A DNA stretch of 64,000 bases from Bathynomus jamesi (Eukaryota > Arthropoda > Malacostraca > Isopoda > Cirolanidae). A program made the position numbers and the translations under genes. Positions 10,251 through 21,736 of this stretch are shown here, piece by piece; position 1 is the first letter of the stretch, and each line of letters opens with the position of its first letter. The stretch spans positions 62,001 through 126,000 of the forward strand of contig JAJOZX010000196.1 in assembly GCA_023014485.1 (NCBI GenBank), written 5' to 3'. The notes under the pieces are model-generated. The model was given only the letters and a program-made list of their open reading frames with translations. It searched no databases and had not been told where the DNA came from.

Positions 10251-10469
10251 TATATATATATATATATAAAGCGATTTTCATTCCATGAAAGCCAAAATCT
10301 TGTACTTTGCATTTATAATTTTATGATTACCGTAACATCTCGTGAACATTTAATGAAGGAGGATCAAGAGCTTTGCTTTGTTGCTCTTCTCGTTGCATCA
10401 AAACTAGTTGCAAAATTCATGAATCGTGTAAGCTATGTTTGCTTATGTCGATGAAAAGATTAAGTATGA

Positions 10470-10529
<60 letters not shown>
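10470..10529. repeat. (TG)n microsatellite
   Basis: About 29 uninterrupted TG dinucleotides; followed at 10587-10617 by (TAA)n and at 10672-10691 by (CA)n. Confidence 0.97.
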
Positions 10530-10584
10530 TATAAAGAGAGGGGATATAGGTGTACATATTTTATATGTACAATTCAGGAAAGAA

Positions 10585-10618
<34 letters not shown>

Positions 10619-10691
10619 AGTGATAAAGACACACTTTCATGCCACGACTTTGTGTGTATATTCGCACTATAACACACACACACACACACAC

Positions 10692-11404
10692 CAAAAATGA
10701 AAAAAGAAAAATGAAAACAGGAAAATGCAGTTACCAAACTATTTCTCACTTCTGCGAAAAGGTAAATTAGAAATTAAATATTTAAAATTTAGCACGTACT
10801 GTGTTATGTCCCCTTAGCATTGTGTTATGTTATGTATTGTATTATGTTATATTTATATATATTTTTTTGTATTATTTTTTTTTTCATATGTTTGTTCGCG
10901 TCTCTTCAGGAGCGAAGAACACGACGTTAGTCAGAGTTCCTCATAATATTTCTATGGATATAATGTGTATAAAAGACTTATTACTGCAGTAATGAATTGA
11001 ATTAATAATGAAATAAATACATTCGTTTTATAATTTATAATGACATGAATAATTGTGAAGTTCGACTATTTATTTTTATTTAATTTGGCCTTAAGCTTTA
11101 GGCTTTACTGGGCTCTTATTAAAAATAAAGAGCTAGTTGTTATTAATTAATTAATGAATAAATAAATGAGTAAATAAGTATTATTAATAGTTAAAACGTG
11201 TATTAATCTTAAATTATCACTACTGACATGACAAATGCAAGGTCACCATTGAAGGCGCTATACCAATACCATACAAAGAAACCAATATTATACATGAGAG
11301 ATAAGAACTGAACAATCCCAAGAAATGTATTTTTAATACTAGATTACGCACGAGAAATTAATAATTAGTAAGTAATAGTAATGGACATTAATCCTAGATT
11401 TTTG
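10692..11404. other. No gene seen; probable 3' flank of the minus-strand LINE
   Basis: AT-rich, no motif. GGCCTTAAGCTTTAGGC (11089-11105) and (TAAT/TAAA) runs at 11140-11190 may belong to the 3' untranslated region of the LINE at 11405-14520, but no element end can be fixed. Confidence 0.35.
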
Positions 11405-11845
11405 TTAGTATGCCATTATTAATCCGGATTTCAATTTGTTTTTAAACAAATTTACATTCAGAATATGTTTTATATCGGCATTTAAGTCATTCCATAGTTT
11501 CAATCCAATGAAAATGGGTAGTTTTTGAGATGAAGACAATCTAAATTGATGTACAACAAGCTTTGATCTATTTCTGGTCTGATACGAGTGGATTTCTTGA
11601 CGAGTTACAAAATATCTATTTACCCATTGTCAATTAATGATTTTGTTCTTACACTCGTAAATAAAAATAAAATGTGCCAGTTTGGTTATATCATTGAGCT
11701 TTACTAGGTTTAGCTCTTTAAATAATGCAGAGTAATCAAGGAAATCAGTGTCAGATAATAACCATATTGCTCCTTTTTGGATGACAAAGATACGATTTAA
11801 TGCGTTGTTAGCGAGGTTTCCCCAAGCAAGGGTGCAGTACGTTAT
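11405..11845 (-). pseudogene. LINE ORF2 C-terminal part, downstream of the mariner insertion
   Basis: Minus-strand continuation of the LINE. It begins next to the mariner end with TYCTLAWGN and IFVIQKGAIWLL (11735-11790), the 'L...QKRAIR' block that follows RT in many Jockey/CR1 elements, then YECKN, a frame change, and HQFRLSSSQKLPIFIGLKLWNDL (within 11490-11560) to a stop near 11405. This order, with HQ-R then G-K-WN-L, is the normal C-terminal tail of these proteins. Reading frame changes once near 11630. Confidence 0.75.
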
Positions 11846-11846
11846 A

Positions 11847-12521
11847 CAGGGTGTCTCAAAAGTCACTATCTATTTCGGTGACATTAGATGTTTTTTTTTA
11901 AAATGCTATGCTGGCATAAAGATATGTACTTCTGGTGCAAATTTGTGTATTTAAAAAAAGTTAATTGGTTTATTTCGAATTTTGTGTAATTTATAAATTT
12001 ATCTTGACATGCTTGAACCATTCCTCGAACCTCAACTTCTTACAGATGGCATTCTTGACACAGTAGTTTTTCAGCAGGATGGAGCACCGTGCCATTATGC
12101 AATAATTGTACGTGATTATCTTGACAGACGCTTCCCCGGTCGCTGGATTGGTCGTGGAGGAACACAACCATGGGTAGCACGTTCACCCGATTTAACACCA
12201 TTAGATTTTTTCGCCTGGGGTTTCATTAAGTCTAAGGTGTACACTGGTAGAAGAATTAGTGATGTAGCCGAACTTCGAAATCGTATTACCGATGCAGTTC
12301 AGAAAATAACACCTCAAATGCTGGAAAGTGTGTTCCGGGAAACAACTTATCGCTTTGAGCTCTGTAGAGACACTGATGGTCGCCATGTGGAGACAGATAA
12401 ATAAATAGCACTAATTCTTTGTGGCACTTACTTTGAAATAAATATATTTTTCATGTCTTAAACCAGTTTTTCGTAATTCCCATTATTTTTCAAAATAGAT
12501 AGTGACTTTTGAGACACCCTG
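11847..12521 (+). mobile_element. DD41D-type mariner, 675 bp, C-terminal half retained
   Basis: Inverted ends CAGGGTGTCTCAAAAGTCAC and its complement at 12493-12521 (about 29 bp), flanked by TA (11845-11846 and 12522-12523). Ends resemble those of the 634-bp element at 52527-53160, so both appear to be deletion derivatives of one family. Confidence 0.92.
12009..12404 (+). pseudogene. Mariner-family transposase, C-terminal catalytic half
   Basis: A 131-codon open frame with FQQDGAPCHYA (second catalytic Asp) and SPDLTPLDFFAWG (third catalytic Asp). I count 41 residues between these Asp residues, giving the DD41D spacing rather than the DD34D of classical mariner. WIGRGG between them is typical of this group. 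The helix-turn-helix N-terminus and the first Asp are absent, so the protein cannot bind ends or cut. The frame is fully open, implying a recent deletion or purifying luck. The complementary N-terminal half is found at 52723-53145. Confidence 0.85.
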
Positions 12522-12749
12522 TATAAGGAAGACCAAGAGTATGATAAAGAGTCAATAAAACTTGTTTAGTGACTACATTTCTAAGATTAAACATTATAGC
12601 AACGCTCCTTGAAATCTTTTTCGCGATATAATTTACATGATCACTCCATTGCAAATTCTTATCTAGCATTACACCAAGAAATTTTGTTACCGTACACTCC
12701 TTTATAGCGATTTCATTAACACTAAGTTCATCAAGATATACCTCTTTTA

Positions 12750-14520
12750 TTAGTAAAAATCATGTAGGGAGAGTTTATTGGTGGTCAACCATTTCATTAC
12801 ACTGATGAATTCTGAATTAAATATATTCTTAGCTGAATTAACATCTTTGCAAGAAAAAGACACAGTTGTATCATCTGCAAACATTATGAAATTCAGTATA
12901 TCAGATGAACGTGGAAGGTCATTTATATATAATAAAAATAACGGTGGACCCAGAACTGAGCCCTGTGGCACACCATGTTTGACAAGCGTTTTAATTGAAC
13001 AAACCTTATTTACTGATACAAAATGATATCTATTGGAGAGATAACTTTTAAAATAAAATAACTTTTAGTCCATGTGACAAATATAATTTATTAAGTAGAA
13101 TATTATGGGCTATTACATCAAACGCCTTACTCAAATCTATAAATATTGATATCATTATTTCTTTGTTCTCCTTAGCTATATTTGCATTTTCCATAAGATT
13201 TAAAATAGTCATTTCCGTTGTTTTATTATTACGGAAGCCATATTGATTTGGAGATAATAAATTGTAGGGTTCTAAATATCGCTGCATTCTACTTTTTACA
13301 ATTTTTTTCAAAAACTTTGCTGAACACAAATAATGAACACCCGGCCTGTAATTTGTTGCTAGTGTACGATCACCCCTTTTAAAAAGGGGTGTTATACAAC
13401 CAGTTTTTAGCATTGATGGAAATATTCCTTTGGAAATACTTTGATTGATAATAATTTTAGCCAAAGTTACAGATATCTTATCTTTAACAAGTTTCAATAT
13501 AGGTACAGGAATGTTATGAATGTTATTTTTTGTATTTTTTAATTTACCAATAATATTCTGGACCTCAGTAGAGGTAGCAGGAACAAAAGAAAATGAATTT
13601 AGTGGGCTGGGTGGCATATATTCTAGAGGTGAGTGATCATTATTTATTAATTGTGAGCGAAGCTTATCCGCTATTGAAGTAAAATGTGCATTTAAAGAGT
13701 CTGCAATAGCAGTATCATCAGTAATTTCTTTATTATCAACATTTAATTTCTCTATTGAATTTTTCTTAATTTGTTTTCTGAGAAGACTGTTTACGGTTGT
13801 CCAAGTGTTTTTCATGTTTCTTTCATATTTATGTTTGGAAAATTGATTGTTATAATAGTTATATTTTGCAATTTTGATTATTTTAGTTAATTTGTTTCTG
13901 TATTGAGTATATTTTACTTTAGGAATTTTGCTTTGTAATTGCGATTTGACTAATTTATCTCTGTTCTTTATTGAAGTAATAATTCCTGGAGTGATCCATG
14001 GATTTGCGACATTTTTGGGCGACACTGTTTTTCCTCCTTAAAGGAAGGCAAATATTAAAAATATGGAATAAGATGTCATAGAAGAACTGAAACATATGAG
14101 CTGGGTCATTTATAGGTTCGTCACAGTCAAATTGAGTATTTTCTACAGCCCCAATAAATTTCCTTTTGTTAACCTCTGAGAATATTCTGTAATCAATAGT
14201 TGTTTTGTCCGTAACCTGAACAATGTTATTGAATATAGCGTAAGTAGGAAAATGATCACTGATGTTTGTGGTTATAATTCCAGAATTTACGAGGGCATTG
14301 CTATTTACAAATATATTATTTATCAATCGTAGATTCTGTTATTCGATTACCATAGTTGCAGACTCGAGTGGGTTTGGTAATAGTATGATTAAGATAGAAA
14401 GAATTCATTAATTTTAAAAATTTATAAGAGATTGCTTCAGATTGCAAATTGATGTTGAAGTCATCCGCAACTATGGCGGTTAACTTTAATACGAGTAAAT
14501 CAAACTGCAATGGGAAAAAA
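12750..14520 (-). pseudogene. LINE ORF2: endonuclease C-terminus and reverse transcriptase, frameshifted
   Basis: Order on the minus strand: IVADDFNINL (14440-14470; the endonuclease motif is normally GDFN), TKPTRV, ISDHFPTYAIF (SDH catalytic motif, 14240-14270), the linker with WITPGI, then RT: YRPGV near 13345, NQYGFRNNKTTEM, IFIDLSKAFDVIAHNIL (13105-13160; first catalytic Asp), [17 protein letters not shown] (12920-12971) and IMFADDTTV with FADD intact (about 12870). Frames change at about 14320, 14000 and 13050, and parts between 12971 and 13048 are eroded. It would prime reverse transcription at nicked target DNA if intact. Assignment to the Jockey/CR1 group is by motif; the clade is not certain. 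Confidence 0.85.
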
Positions 14521-14740
14521 TGGAAATGGAACCTCAATGGAATTTTTGAAAGATGGCAATGTTTTTTTTGAGACATTGATATTTATCTTTATGAAGTGGT
14601 AAAATTCAGAATTAAGATAATTAATATAGAATTATTAAAATATTTCTAGTTAGAATTTTTTGGTTACTTATCTTATTGAAATACTGGAATGTAATTGGTA
14701 TCCTCCCTTTTTTGGACGAGAATGAATCCTTTTTACTTTA

Positions 14741-15272
14741 CATTAGACTCTCGAAAATTCGGCACTTCAAAATCCGACATACTCCAAAATCCGACACATT
14801 TTGAAATCACTAATTTTAAAATCATAAATGAAAAATAATAACAAGTCACGCTGCTTCAGAGTCTAATAAATCCATTTGCGAGCGGAAATTATTGCATAAG
14901 CCTAAATTAGATCAGCTTGATTAAGTTTTATATGAGTGGTTTGCTTTAAAAAGGTCAGAAGGTGTTGCTATTTGTGGGCCCATTCTGTCGACGTAGCAAC
15001 AACAATGTTTTTAGATTAAATTTAGCATACAATTTTCAAATAAATAAAGTTCCTTAATTACATTTAATTGACAATGATGTGCTATAACACATTACTAGCC
15101 CATTGGCTCTTATAACTACGATCTTTAGATTAATAAAACAGTAAGTTCATGTTAATTTTTTGTTTACCCTGTACTTTATTATTATTATAAAATGGCCACT
15201 TAAAAACACGTCATATTTTAAAATTCGGCACATGCAAATCTCAAAGGATGCCAGATTCTACAGAGTTTACTG
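14741..15272. mobile_element. pogo/Tigger-type MITE
   Basis: Left end CATTAGACTCTCGAAAATTC, right end (inverted) CAGTAAACTCTGTAGAATCT; both then carry a GGCAC/GGCATC block with AAATTCGGCAC repeated inside at 14758-14768 and 15221-15231. TA flanks at 14739-14740 and 15273-15274. Internal sequence is AT-rich without coding traces. Confidence 0.72.
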
Positions 15273-16160
15273 TATATATCTGTATACTGTATACTTTTCT
15301 ATACAAAGGATGATAATAATAAAACGCGTTACGTTTTCTTTAGTTTAAGGGAGACTGAGTCGTTTCACTTGAATTTTTTATATCAGCCACACACAATACC
15401 AATTTTCTTACAAAATTTTCTTTGTTACAATTTAGGGAGAACGAAGTTATTTTAAATTTTGCTCGACTCGAGCCACGGTCTTAATCTCGAGATGTTTACG
15501 GCCAAGCTTTCAAAACGTAGACTCATACCCGCTTTTCTATACAGTCTCATTTCTGCTGTTTTTGTTTTTATCAAAGGAAGTCTTGCATTTCTAATAAATA
15601 CATTAACACTGTTTCTACCTAGCGTGGATTTTATACCAAATTATCCTGAATTTTTCATAGGTTATTTTGATTCAACATTTTTTTTACTTTGCGTTATTTT
15701 TATTGGCTTTATGGTACGATATCGTTCGGCCTATAACGTCCTATTCTACCCTATCAGGATACCCTAATCATTAGTTCTAAATATTTTTTATTCCATGATT
15801 ATGATTTTCATATCAACTTTTTAGAAAGATGTAATTTAACATTTTAACAATCCAACAATAATGGAATTTTCCTTTTAATGAACATTCGTGCAGTCCTCTT
15901 CGACCTTTGTTTGGGCAAATGGGGAGAGTATAAAGGAATTTCACCATGTGTAAAATGTATATAATAATTTAACTTAATTTTTTTCATCCAGTCTACTGCT
16001 TTTGTAGCATGTATTTTTGTAATTGTTATTTGAAATTATACAGAATTTAACATGTAATTTAACATTTACATTTAACATGTGATTTACCTTACCGCTAAAA
16101 TAAATGGGTATTTATTACAAATCTCTTTAAAGAAAGAAAATTACATTTCACGTTAGAGCA
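15273..16160. other. No supported gene; one hydrophobic 102-codon ORF
   Basis: The plus ORF at 15459-15767 encodes a Phe/Leu/Ile-rich protein with two to three possible membrane stretches (around residues 24-50 and 65-90). I recognise no family, there are no flanking signals, and AT-rich DNA readily yields hydrophobic ORFs. I treat it as chance. Confidence 0.4.
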
Positions 16161-16169
16161 CGGCCATCT

Positions 16170-17130
16170 TGCCTCGCTCTCAGTTTGCATGAGCAAATCC
16201 GTCTCCTTGTTAATTTATATTAACCATTCGTAACCTCATTACATTCCCCATACATCACAATTGTGTTAGCAAAATATACTTTAACCTTTTCCCACCCCCC
16301 GCCGGCAGCGTACTTTCCGTAGTAGGGGTCATTGCATGTCCTGATAATGTCGTGTGCCTTGCTGGTTACAGCCAACCATGTCAGGGAGGGCACAAAGGAG
16401 AGGACCAGTCTAAGTGCCATCCCTGACCCTTTCGGCTTTGTGGATGGGACCTGGAAACCGTCAGTTTTAGCTTCCCATGTATTTGCCGTAGGTGAAGACG
16501 CGTATATTCCCCGTTTTCCCTCACCTGGAAGTTTGAGTCTGCCTTAGAGGCGGCAGCTGCGGCCCCTCGGTGAGCAAAACGCTTATTTGGTGGTGGATAG
16601 AAGGTGGTTTTGCATAGATTAGGGTCAGGTGGCTTTTGTAGGATAGACATCCCCTTTCAGTCCTGGGCTTGTCATGAGACGCTCTAATGGTTCCCTGCAT
16701 ATTATTCTACGAGATCATCAGGGTACGCAATGCTCCTGTGTGGTGTGTCAACTGTGGTGGCTGTCACATAACTCCTTTAAAGCCGTGTGACCCTTACCGC
16801 TTTAAGAAAGAAGTGTTTGCACTTCGGGCAACGGAAAAGATTAGGTTAGCTCAGGCAAAGAGGAGGGTCTCCTCCCTCTTCGTCTGCCCTGGAGTCTCTT
16901 TTGTTTCTTCCGTGCTCAGCCACCTCGACCTTCCATTACTGTAACGCCTCCTTCCCGCCTGTCCTCAAGTTGACAAGGCTAATTGGTCACTTTTTAGGGA
17001 CCTCGCGACAGTGTCTTCCGTTTTGGAGGAGTTTTTGTCTGTCACTGAAGCTATGGAATATTTTACATTAACTCTTCATGCAGCTGGTATTCAGTCTGTA
17101 CTTTGAGCGATTGGACCATTTAGAGAATGG
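16170..17130 (+). pseudogene. Decayed LINE ORF1 (gag-like, zinc-knuckle) relic
   Basis: The plus strand at about 16735-16860 reads APVWCVNCGGCHITPLKPC followed by FALRATEKIRLAQAKRRV. A CxxC-containing knuckle followed by a 'C-P-Y...E-ALR-REKI-FAEARRRV' stretch is typical of the last zinc knuckle of ORF1 in I/Jockey-type LINEs. Downstream (16978-17105) WSLFRDLATVSSVLEEF and LTLHAAGIQSV resemble an inter-domain part of ORF1/ORF2. The upstream part from 16332 has no recognised motif. Base composition here is richer in GC than in the flanks. Multiple frame breaks; family inferred only. Confidence 0.5.
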
Positions 17131-17337
17131 CCGGTGGTACATCCGTTATTTTCGTCACAAATGAGACCACCACTTGGTTCTCTTTCGTTAACGAAGCCTC
17201 ATGCTTGGTCGTCGTTTGTGACGACGATAAATTCCTAGATTCCGATGTCCACTGTTTTGAATCAAGTTCGCAAGGTGTCTTTCTTTCTTACTGCTTACAA
17301 GAAGTATTAATTAGGGTGAGATGGAAGCAGTGTTGGG

Positions 17338-18121
17338 CACTAAAACGTTAATCCGATAACAGTTAATTAACGAAGTTAACTTTTTTTAACGGACTATTAA
17401 CGGAAGTTAATTTCCATTTATCGTTATCGGACCAGTTAACTTCCGATAACTCGATATTTAGTCTGTTAAAGTTCGTTAACACGTTAACTGCGAGGAGTCA
17501 TTCACGGAAGATCACCGCTCCGCGAATGGATTCAAACCGCCATAACTTCAGTCTGCCAATTCCGTCCTCTGCCGCAGTGGAACGGCTCTTCTCTCTCGGC
17601 AAGGACATCCTGAGGCCCAAGAGGTCAAGACTGGCAGTTGGGCCTAACTTTGAGAAGTTGGTCTTTCTGAAGGGCAACCAGCACATTGTGTCGTAGTCTT
17701 TAATAAATGTGCCTAAAATTTAATTTTACCTTTCAGTTCCCGCCATAATAATTCTCTGGTAAATTAAATTTAGTTAATGGTTAGTGGTTACAAGGGTTTC
17801 AAAGCATGTAATCAGTACATTTTTTATTAAAAATAAAAAAAAAAGTTATTAAGCAAAAAAGTTGCAAAACTTGATAAAAATACAGTTAAATACCTATTTA
17901 TTGTTGGATTTTGCATAAATAAACATTTTCTATGGGTTTTAAAGCTTTTTTCCTTGATTTTTTTAAATGTTAGTAAAGAAATAGTTATCGTTAACGGATT
18001 ATCGTTAACTTCCGTTAACTTTGTAGTAAAATTATCGGATTATCGTTATCGGAGTTAAAAATTGGGGTTAACGGATTATCGTTATCGAAGTTAACTTTTT
18101 GGTTAACGGTGCCCACCACTG
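17338..18121 (+). mobile_element. hAT deletion derivative with 8-bp TSD
   Basis: Ends CAGTGTTGGGCAC and, inverted, CAGTGGTGGGCACC. Flanks GATGGAAG (17330-17337) and GATAGAAG (18122-18129) are an 8-bp duplication with one mismatch. Subterminal DNA is built of GTTAAC/GTTATCGGA repeats on both sides. It contains a C-terminal transposase relic. Confidence 0.88.
17545..17696 (+). pseudogene. hAT transposase C-terminal dimerisation fragment
   Basis: The plus reading gives LPIPSSAAVERLFSLGKDIL, then RPKRSRL, and FEKLVFLKGNQHIV before a TAG at 17694-17696. 'SSAAVERLFSLG' and 'F-KLVFLKGN' are the standard hAT dimerisation motifs. About 50 codons are open; everything upstream, including the catalytic core, has been lost between the subterminal repeats. 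It is a very short survivor, as in the other hAT derivatives of this window. Confidence 0.85.
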
Positions 18122-18465
18122 GATAGAAGTAGTAATGTTCCCCTTCGCTAATGAGTGTAGTAGGGGGCGCTGGCTAAGTCTGGTTCCAGCTGAGCGTTTT
18201 CATAGGCAAAGAGCAGAAGAGGACCCTCAGTAGTCAAAGAGCTAATTGGAGATATAGTCTTCGATTATAAATACTTTTTAAGTAAATCGTGACATTTTAA
18301 CTTAGCGAGCTGGAGCATTATTTTATAGTTTTACGATGCAAAATATTCAAATTTTCTAAAATAGGTTTGCTTCTGCGTGTGCGGTATCGTATCGTACAGA
18401 CGTACATATAGAACGGAGATTATTCAAATTCCTCTGGGAATCCCTAATACACTCTCACGTACAGA
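18122..18465. other. No feature seen
   Basis: Mixed-composition sequence without ORF, TIR or repeat that I can recognise. Confidence 0.4.

Positions 18466-18466
<1 letters not shown>

Positions 18467-18549
<83 letters not shown>
18467..18549. repeat. (CT)n-(CA)n compound microsatellite
   Basis: CT to 18510, then CA to 18548. Confidence 0.96.
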
Positions 18550-18551
<2 letters not shown>

Positions 18552-19289
18552 GCCCAAAGTCAGAGGGTTTGTGACAGCAATGAAGGGATGCTGGCCGGTC
18601 CCCTGTATCAGTGCCCTTTTTCTTTAATCAGTCCTCATGCAAAAGAATAAGATATTCTTCAAATCATTTTAAATATTCAACCAAGCGGCACGGTGGTCTG
18701 TAGCCTTGATCGATAAAGTGATGCAGAGATGAGGTAATTTTTCTTTATTTAAAAAATGAAATAAATTAATTAAACTCATTTAAAAAGGTATAGTACGGAT
18801 TAGATTAAGTGTCCATAATGTAGTAGGTTAAATTAGGTTGGGTAACGTTTCACGCTATCTTTTATTTTTACATTTCTTCTAATGAATAAGTGAGTGCAAG
18901 GAATATGTACCCATGATGTGAAAGAACGCTTAAGGCTATTATTTTCATTATACTTTTCCCTAATTTCCTATAACTCTTCTTTCATCACTAGTTTCTGTCA
19001 CCAGTGGTTGTCAGAACAAGAGCTTTGTCTATTTCAATGTCTTTTAAACTATTTTTGAAGGGGTGACCCATTTTTTAACATGACACAAATCTTGAGACCC
19101 AGGTTTTGTAATCCATATGGTAAAATTGAATAATCGGTTATCATACATTTAAATAAGTACAAAATAAAACAATTCTATAATAATAAATAATGTTTAATAA
19201 TCTTATTTACTTACGTATAATTTTAGAATTTATTTTATTCATTCCATAAAATGTCATGTCATTGTTTGTTTCTGGTTTTATTTAAAATC

Positions 19290-19700
19290 AGTTAGAAACT
19301 CGTGTTTTGTTTGGTTTTCACAATCACATCCAATGGTGGGGGTTATTTCCGACAGACTCATTCGTAGGTCTTGTCCCACCCGTAGCTTTTTTCTTGTCTA
19401 GTTCTTGATGTTAACCATAGTGCAGAATCGTTGTAACTCACGTAAGTATGTTGTTGGTAAAGAGAATAGCACACGCATGGCTCGCATTGATAGCTAAGTG
19501 GAAACTCCTTGATACTCCAAAACGTAGATATCACTTCTTGAAATACAGTTTTAAAGCTGTTATCACAACAAATCTCAATCAACTGGCGTAAGATGAGACT
19601 TTAAATATTGAAATAGAGCTTCAGCACATGTTCTGAATGGATTTTCAAGCCAACCTAATCTTTGACGAAGATCCTTGGGAAGTAGTTTTTTACTCAAAAA
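19290..19700 (-). pseudogene. ZBED5/SCAND3-like hAT transposase C-terminus, heavily decayed
   Basis: Minus-strand fragments across frames: LRQRLGWLENPF (about 19660), TVFQEVISTFWSIKEFPL (about 19510-19560), VNIKN, then KKLRVGQDLRMSLSEITP (about 19340-19385). The W-NPF, FW-S-KEFPL and NKLRVEDDLR-LS-I-P motifs follow the order of the C-terminal half of ZBED5/SCAND3-type hAT proteins. Several stops and frameshifts are present; the catalytic core is not readable. Family assignment is by motif memory and should be taken as likely, not certain. Confidence 0.55.
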
Positions 19701-20399
19701 CTACAAACATGAAAAGAAATTGTTCTTTTAGTAAAGTCTAAGCTCGTAAAACTTTTCCCTTGTATTTACAACTTTAGTTCATTAACAAATGTGAAAATAT
19801 CCTCTATATCGTTCATAGAGAAGAATGACAGTGCAAGTTTGAACCGTTCAATGAGCTGATATTTTATGTCTCGGCTTATATCACAAATTCTACGACTAAC
19901 TGTATTATAAGACAGGTACACATTTCAACTTATTAGCTGCAGATACGCTTAATGTTTCTCTACAGATATTGATTGTAGCTCATAAAACCAGCTCTGCTTA
20001 AAAAAAAGACTGAAATAGTATCCATGCTTTAAACATTTCCTTTTATTTTAACTGATCTTTCAAACGTCTGAAGTATTTAACAAGCTTATTTTTGGTGCAT
20101 GAATGACAGACAGTCTTTAAATGTCAAATCGATTTTGAAGGTTTCACGCCCTAGTTTGCTAATGTTTCTCCAACTGTGGCAATAAAATGGCTCCATCTTT
20201 CTCAGCAATTAACCCGTATTTTAGATTTTTATTGTCATATGTTCGTAAGGATATAATCGTATTTGTTTAAGAATAATACATCTTCATCATTCTCTTGTTT
20301 GGAAGTCCAGAAATAGAAGTCGAAGCCTTACCGGTAACTGCATTACTGTACTAAATGCAAAAACTTCACTTTTTTTCTACGCGAAGGTCAAAATATGAT

Positions 20400-20565
20400 A
20401 ATTAAAACCCCTCTAATAGACAGTTTATTTCCACAACAGTTTCGATGCCCACTGGCATCCTCTTCGGGTGGATACAGAAAAACGAATGAGACACCCGAAG
20501 AGGATGCCAGTGGGCATCGAAACTGTTGTGGAAATAAATTCTGTCTATTAGAGTGGGTTTTAATT
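20400..20565. repeat. Foldback with hammerhead-like core
   Basis: Arms about 20400-20469 and 20493-20565 are near-perfect inverted copies with a 23-bp spacer. Each arm contains, on its own outward strand, GAAGAG, a perfect 6-bp stem GATGCC-AGTG-GGCATC, then GAAAC. This resembles the core of hammerhead ribozymes found in Penelope-like terminal repeats, with the first part (CCGAAGA instead of CUGANGA) altered. Confidence 0.7.
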
Positions 20566-21039
20566 AGCATTACTGTACGTTTCAACACCTACTGAAGTGG
20601 AAGGTTTTTGACATTTTCCTTGAAAAGTTCATGATTTTGCGTGTAATATACTACTCTCCGTGACTACCACGAAATTATCTCAAAATATATAATTGGAAAA
20701 GTAATGTAGGCCTACACTTTTTAAAAATGAATTATTTCTTCTGTTGAGACAATAAATGCTTACATGTAAAAACAAATGCACGCAATGGCAACATGATTTA
20801 TACCAGTGTTGCCAACAAACGAGGATCGATTTCTCTCACGAAAAACGAGAGTGCGCCTCGCAACCCACCAGCATCTCTCATTGCGACCCAACACTGGGTC
20901 GCACCCACAGTTTAAAAATCACTGGTCTATTCTATACTTTATTACTATAATATGACGCTATGTTTGTCAAGGTTTTACACGCCCATAATATAGACCTGCG
21001 AATGAGAACTTTGTAAGAGTTGTTTTCTTATTAAATAAC

Positions 21040-21570
21040 TGATTTAAAGCGAATATGACCATAAGGAGCTTTCGTTTCTGTACAAGTGAAGCTAAAGACA
21101 CTCTTTCGTATTCGTACTTTCTGCAGTAATATATACGGTCAGCAACTCTGGGTGAATTATAAAAAAGGTTCTGGCAGAACCATAAATTTGCTGTTCAACA
21201 AGTCTTTTAGACTTACATAAATTACCCCCCGAGATGCTCAGCTTCGGAAATGTTTGCTACCCGCAATGTCCCGAGCTTCCCGGAGGTAACAATTCGTGCT
21301 CAACACAGTCTAATGCAAAGAATTAAAAAATCAACCAACCCGCTCATCCAAGCTATCCATGAGTCCTGCCATTTATCCTGTAAGCTATAGACTTCTTGGT
21401 AAGAAAACGTCTGTCTGTAGCTCCACTTAACTTCGACAGTGCAGTATTATTTCTAATCAATTGTATATATTTCTATCCTTAGTATATGAACTGACATTGC
21501 ATTAATAATATTTGTCATATGGACTATAGTCTGCCAATAAACCTTTTCATTTCATTTCATTTCATAATTC
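21040..21570 (+). mobile_element. 5'-truncated LINE 3' end with (TTTCAT)n tail
   Basis: Homologous to the minus-strand LINE at 6043-7665: shared GGGTGAATTATAAAAAAGG, AGATGCTCAGCTTCGG, ATGTCCCGAGCTTCCCGGAGG, and the untranslated end CTATAGTCTGCCAATAAACC. It ends with CATTTCATTTCATTTCAT at 21549-21567. The coding part (C-terminal tail of ORF2) has frameshifts and stops near HLSCKL. It shows the empty site of the MITE inserted in the other copy. Confidence 0.88.
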
Positions 21571-21736
21571 AACTACGCTGATTTCGAATAAGGTGTCCAT
21601 TTTTTTCTATCACGAAAGGATTTTCTGCAAACTGGAAGGGAAAAAACAACAACAACAACATAAATATTATTTATTTCAATTTACATTAGGTACCTATTTC
21701 GCTTTGTTATACTAATTACAAATACAAACAACTTTA

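Larger units (their letters stand above)
11405..14520 (-). mobile_element. 5'-truncated Jockey/CR1-like LINE, interrupted by a mariner
   Basis: Minus-strand non-LTR retrotransposon starting within the endonuclease (about 14520) and running through reverse transcriptase to a C-terminal stop near 11405. It is split at 11846/12522 by a 675-bp mariner. The C-terminal segments on each side of the mariner continue one another, which dates the mariner after the LINE. Confidence 0.85.
19005..20935 (-). mobile_element. Degraded hAT element (ZBED/SCAND3-like) with hammerhead-like foldback inside
   Basis: The right end, inverted, reads CCAGTGATTTTTAAACTGTG then GGGTCGC, a common hAT terminus. The left side near 19005-19070 has CCAGTGGTTG, TTTTAAACT and GGGTGACCCA in similar order. 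Coding traces on the minus strand are ZBED/SCAND3-like. It is interrupted by the foldback at 20400-20565. Target duplication not recognisable. Confidence 0.55.

Noticed and set aside
10435..10694. Val/Cys- and Thr/His-rich ORFs
   Set aside because: These are translations of (TG)n/(CA)n and (TAA)n microsatellites.
13955..14326. Independent small gene
   Set aside because: It carries ISDHFPTYAIF and continues the LINE endonuclease; it is part of the minus-strand LINE.
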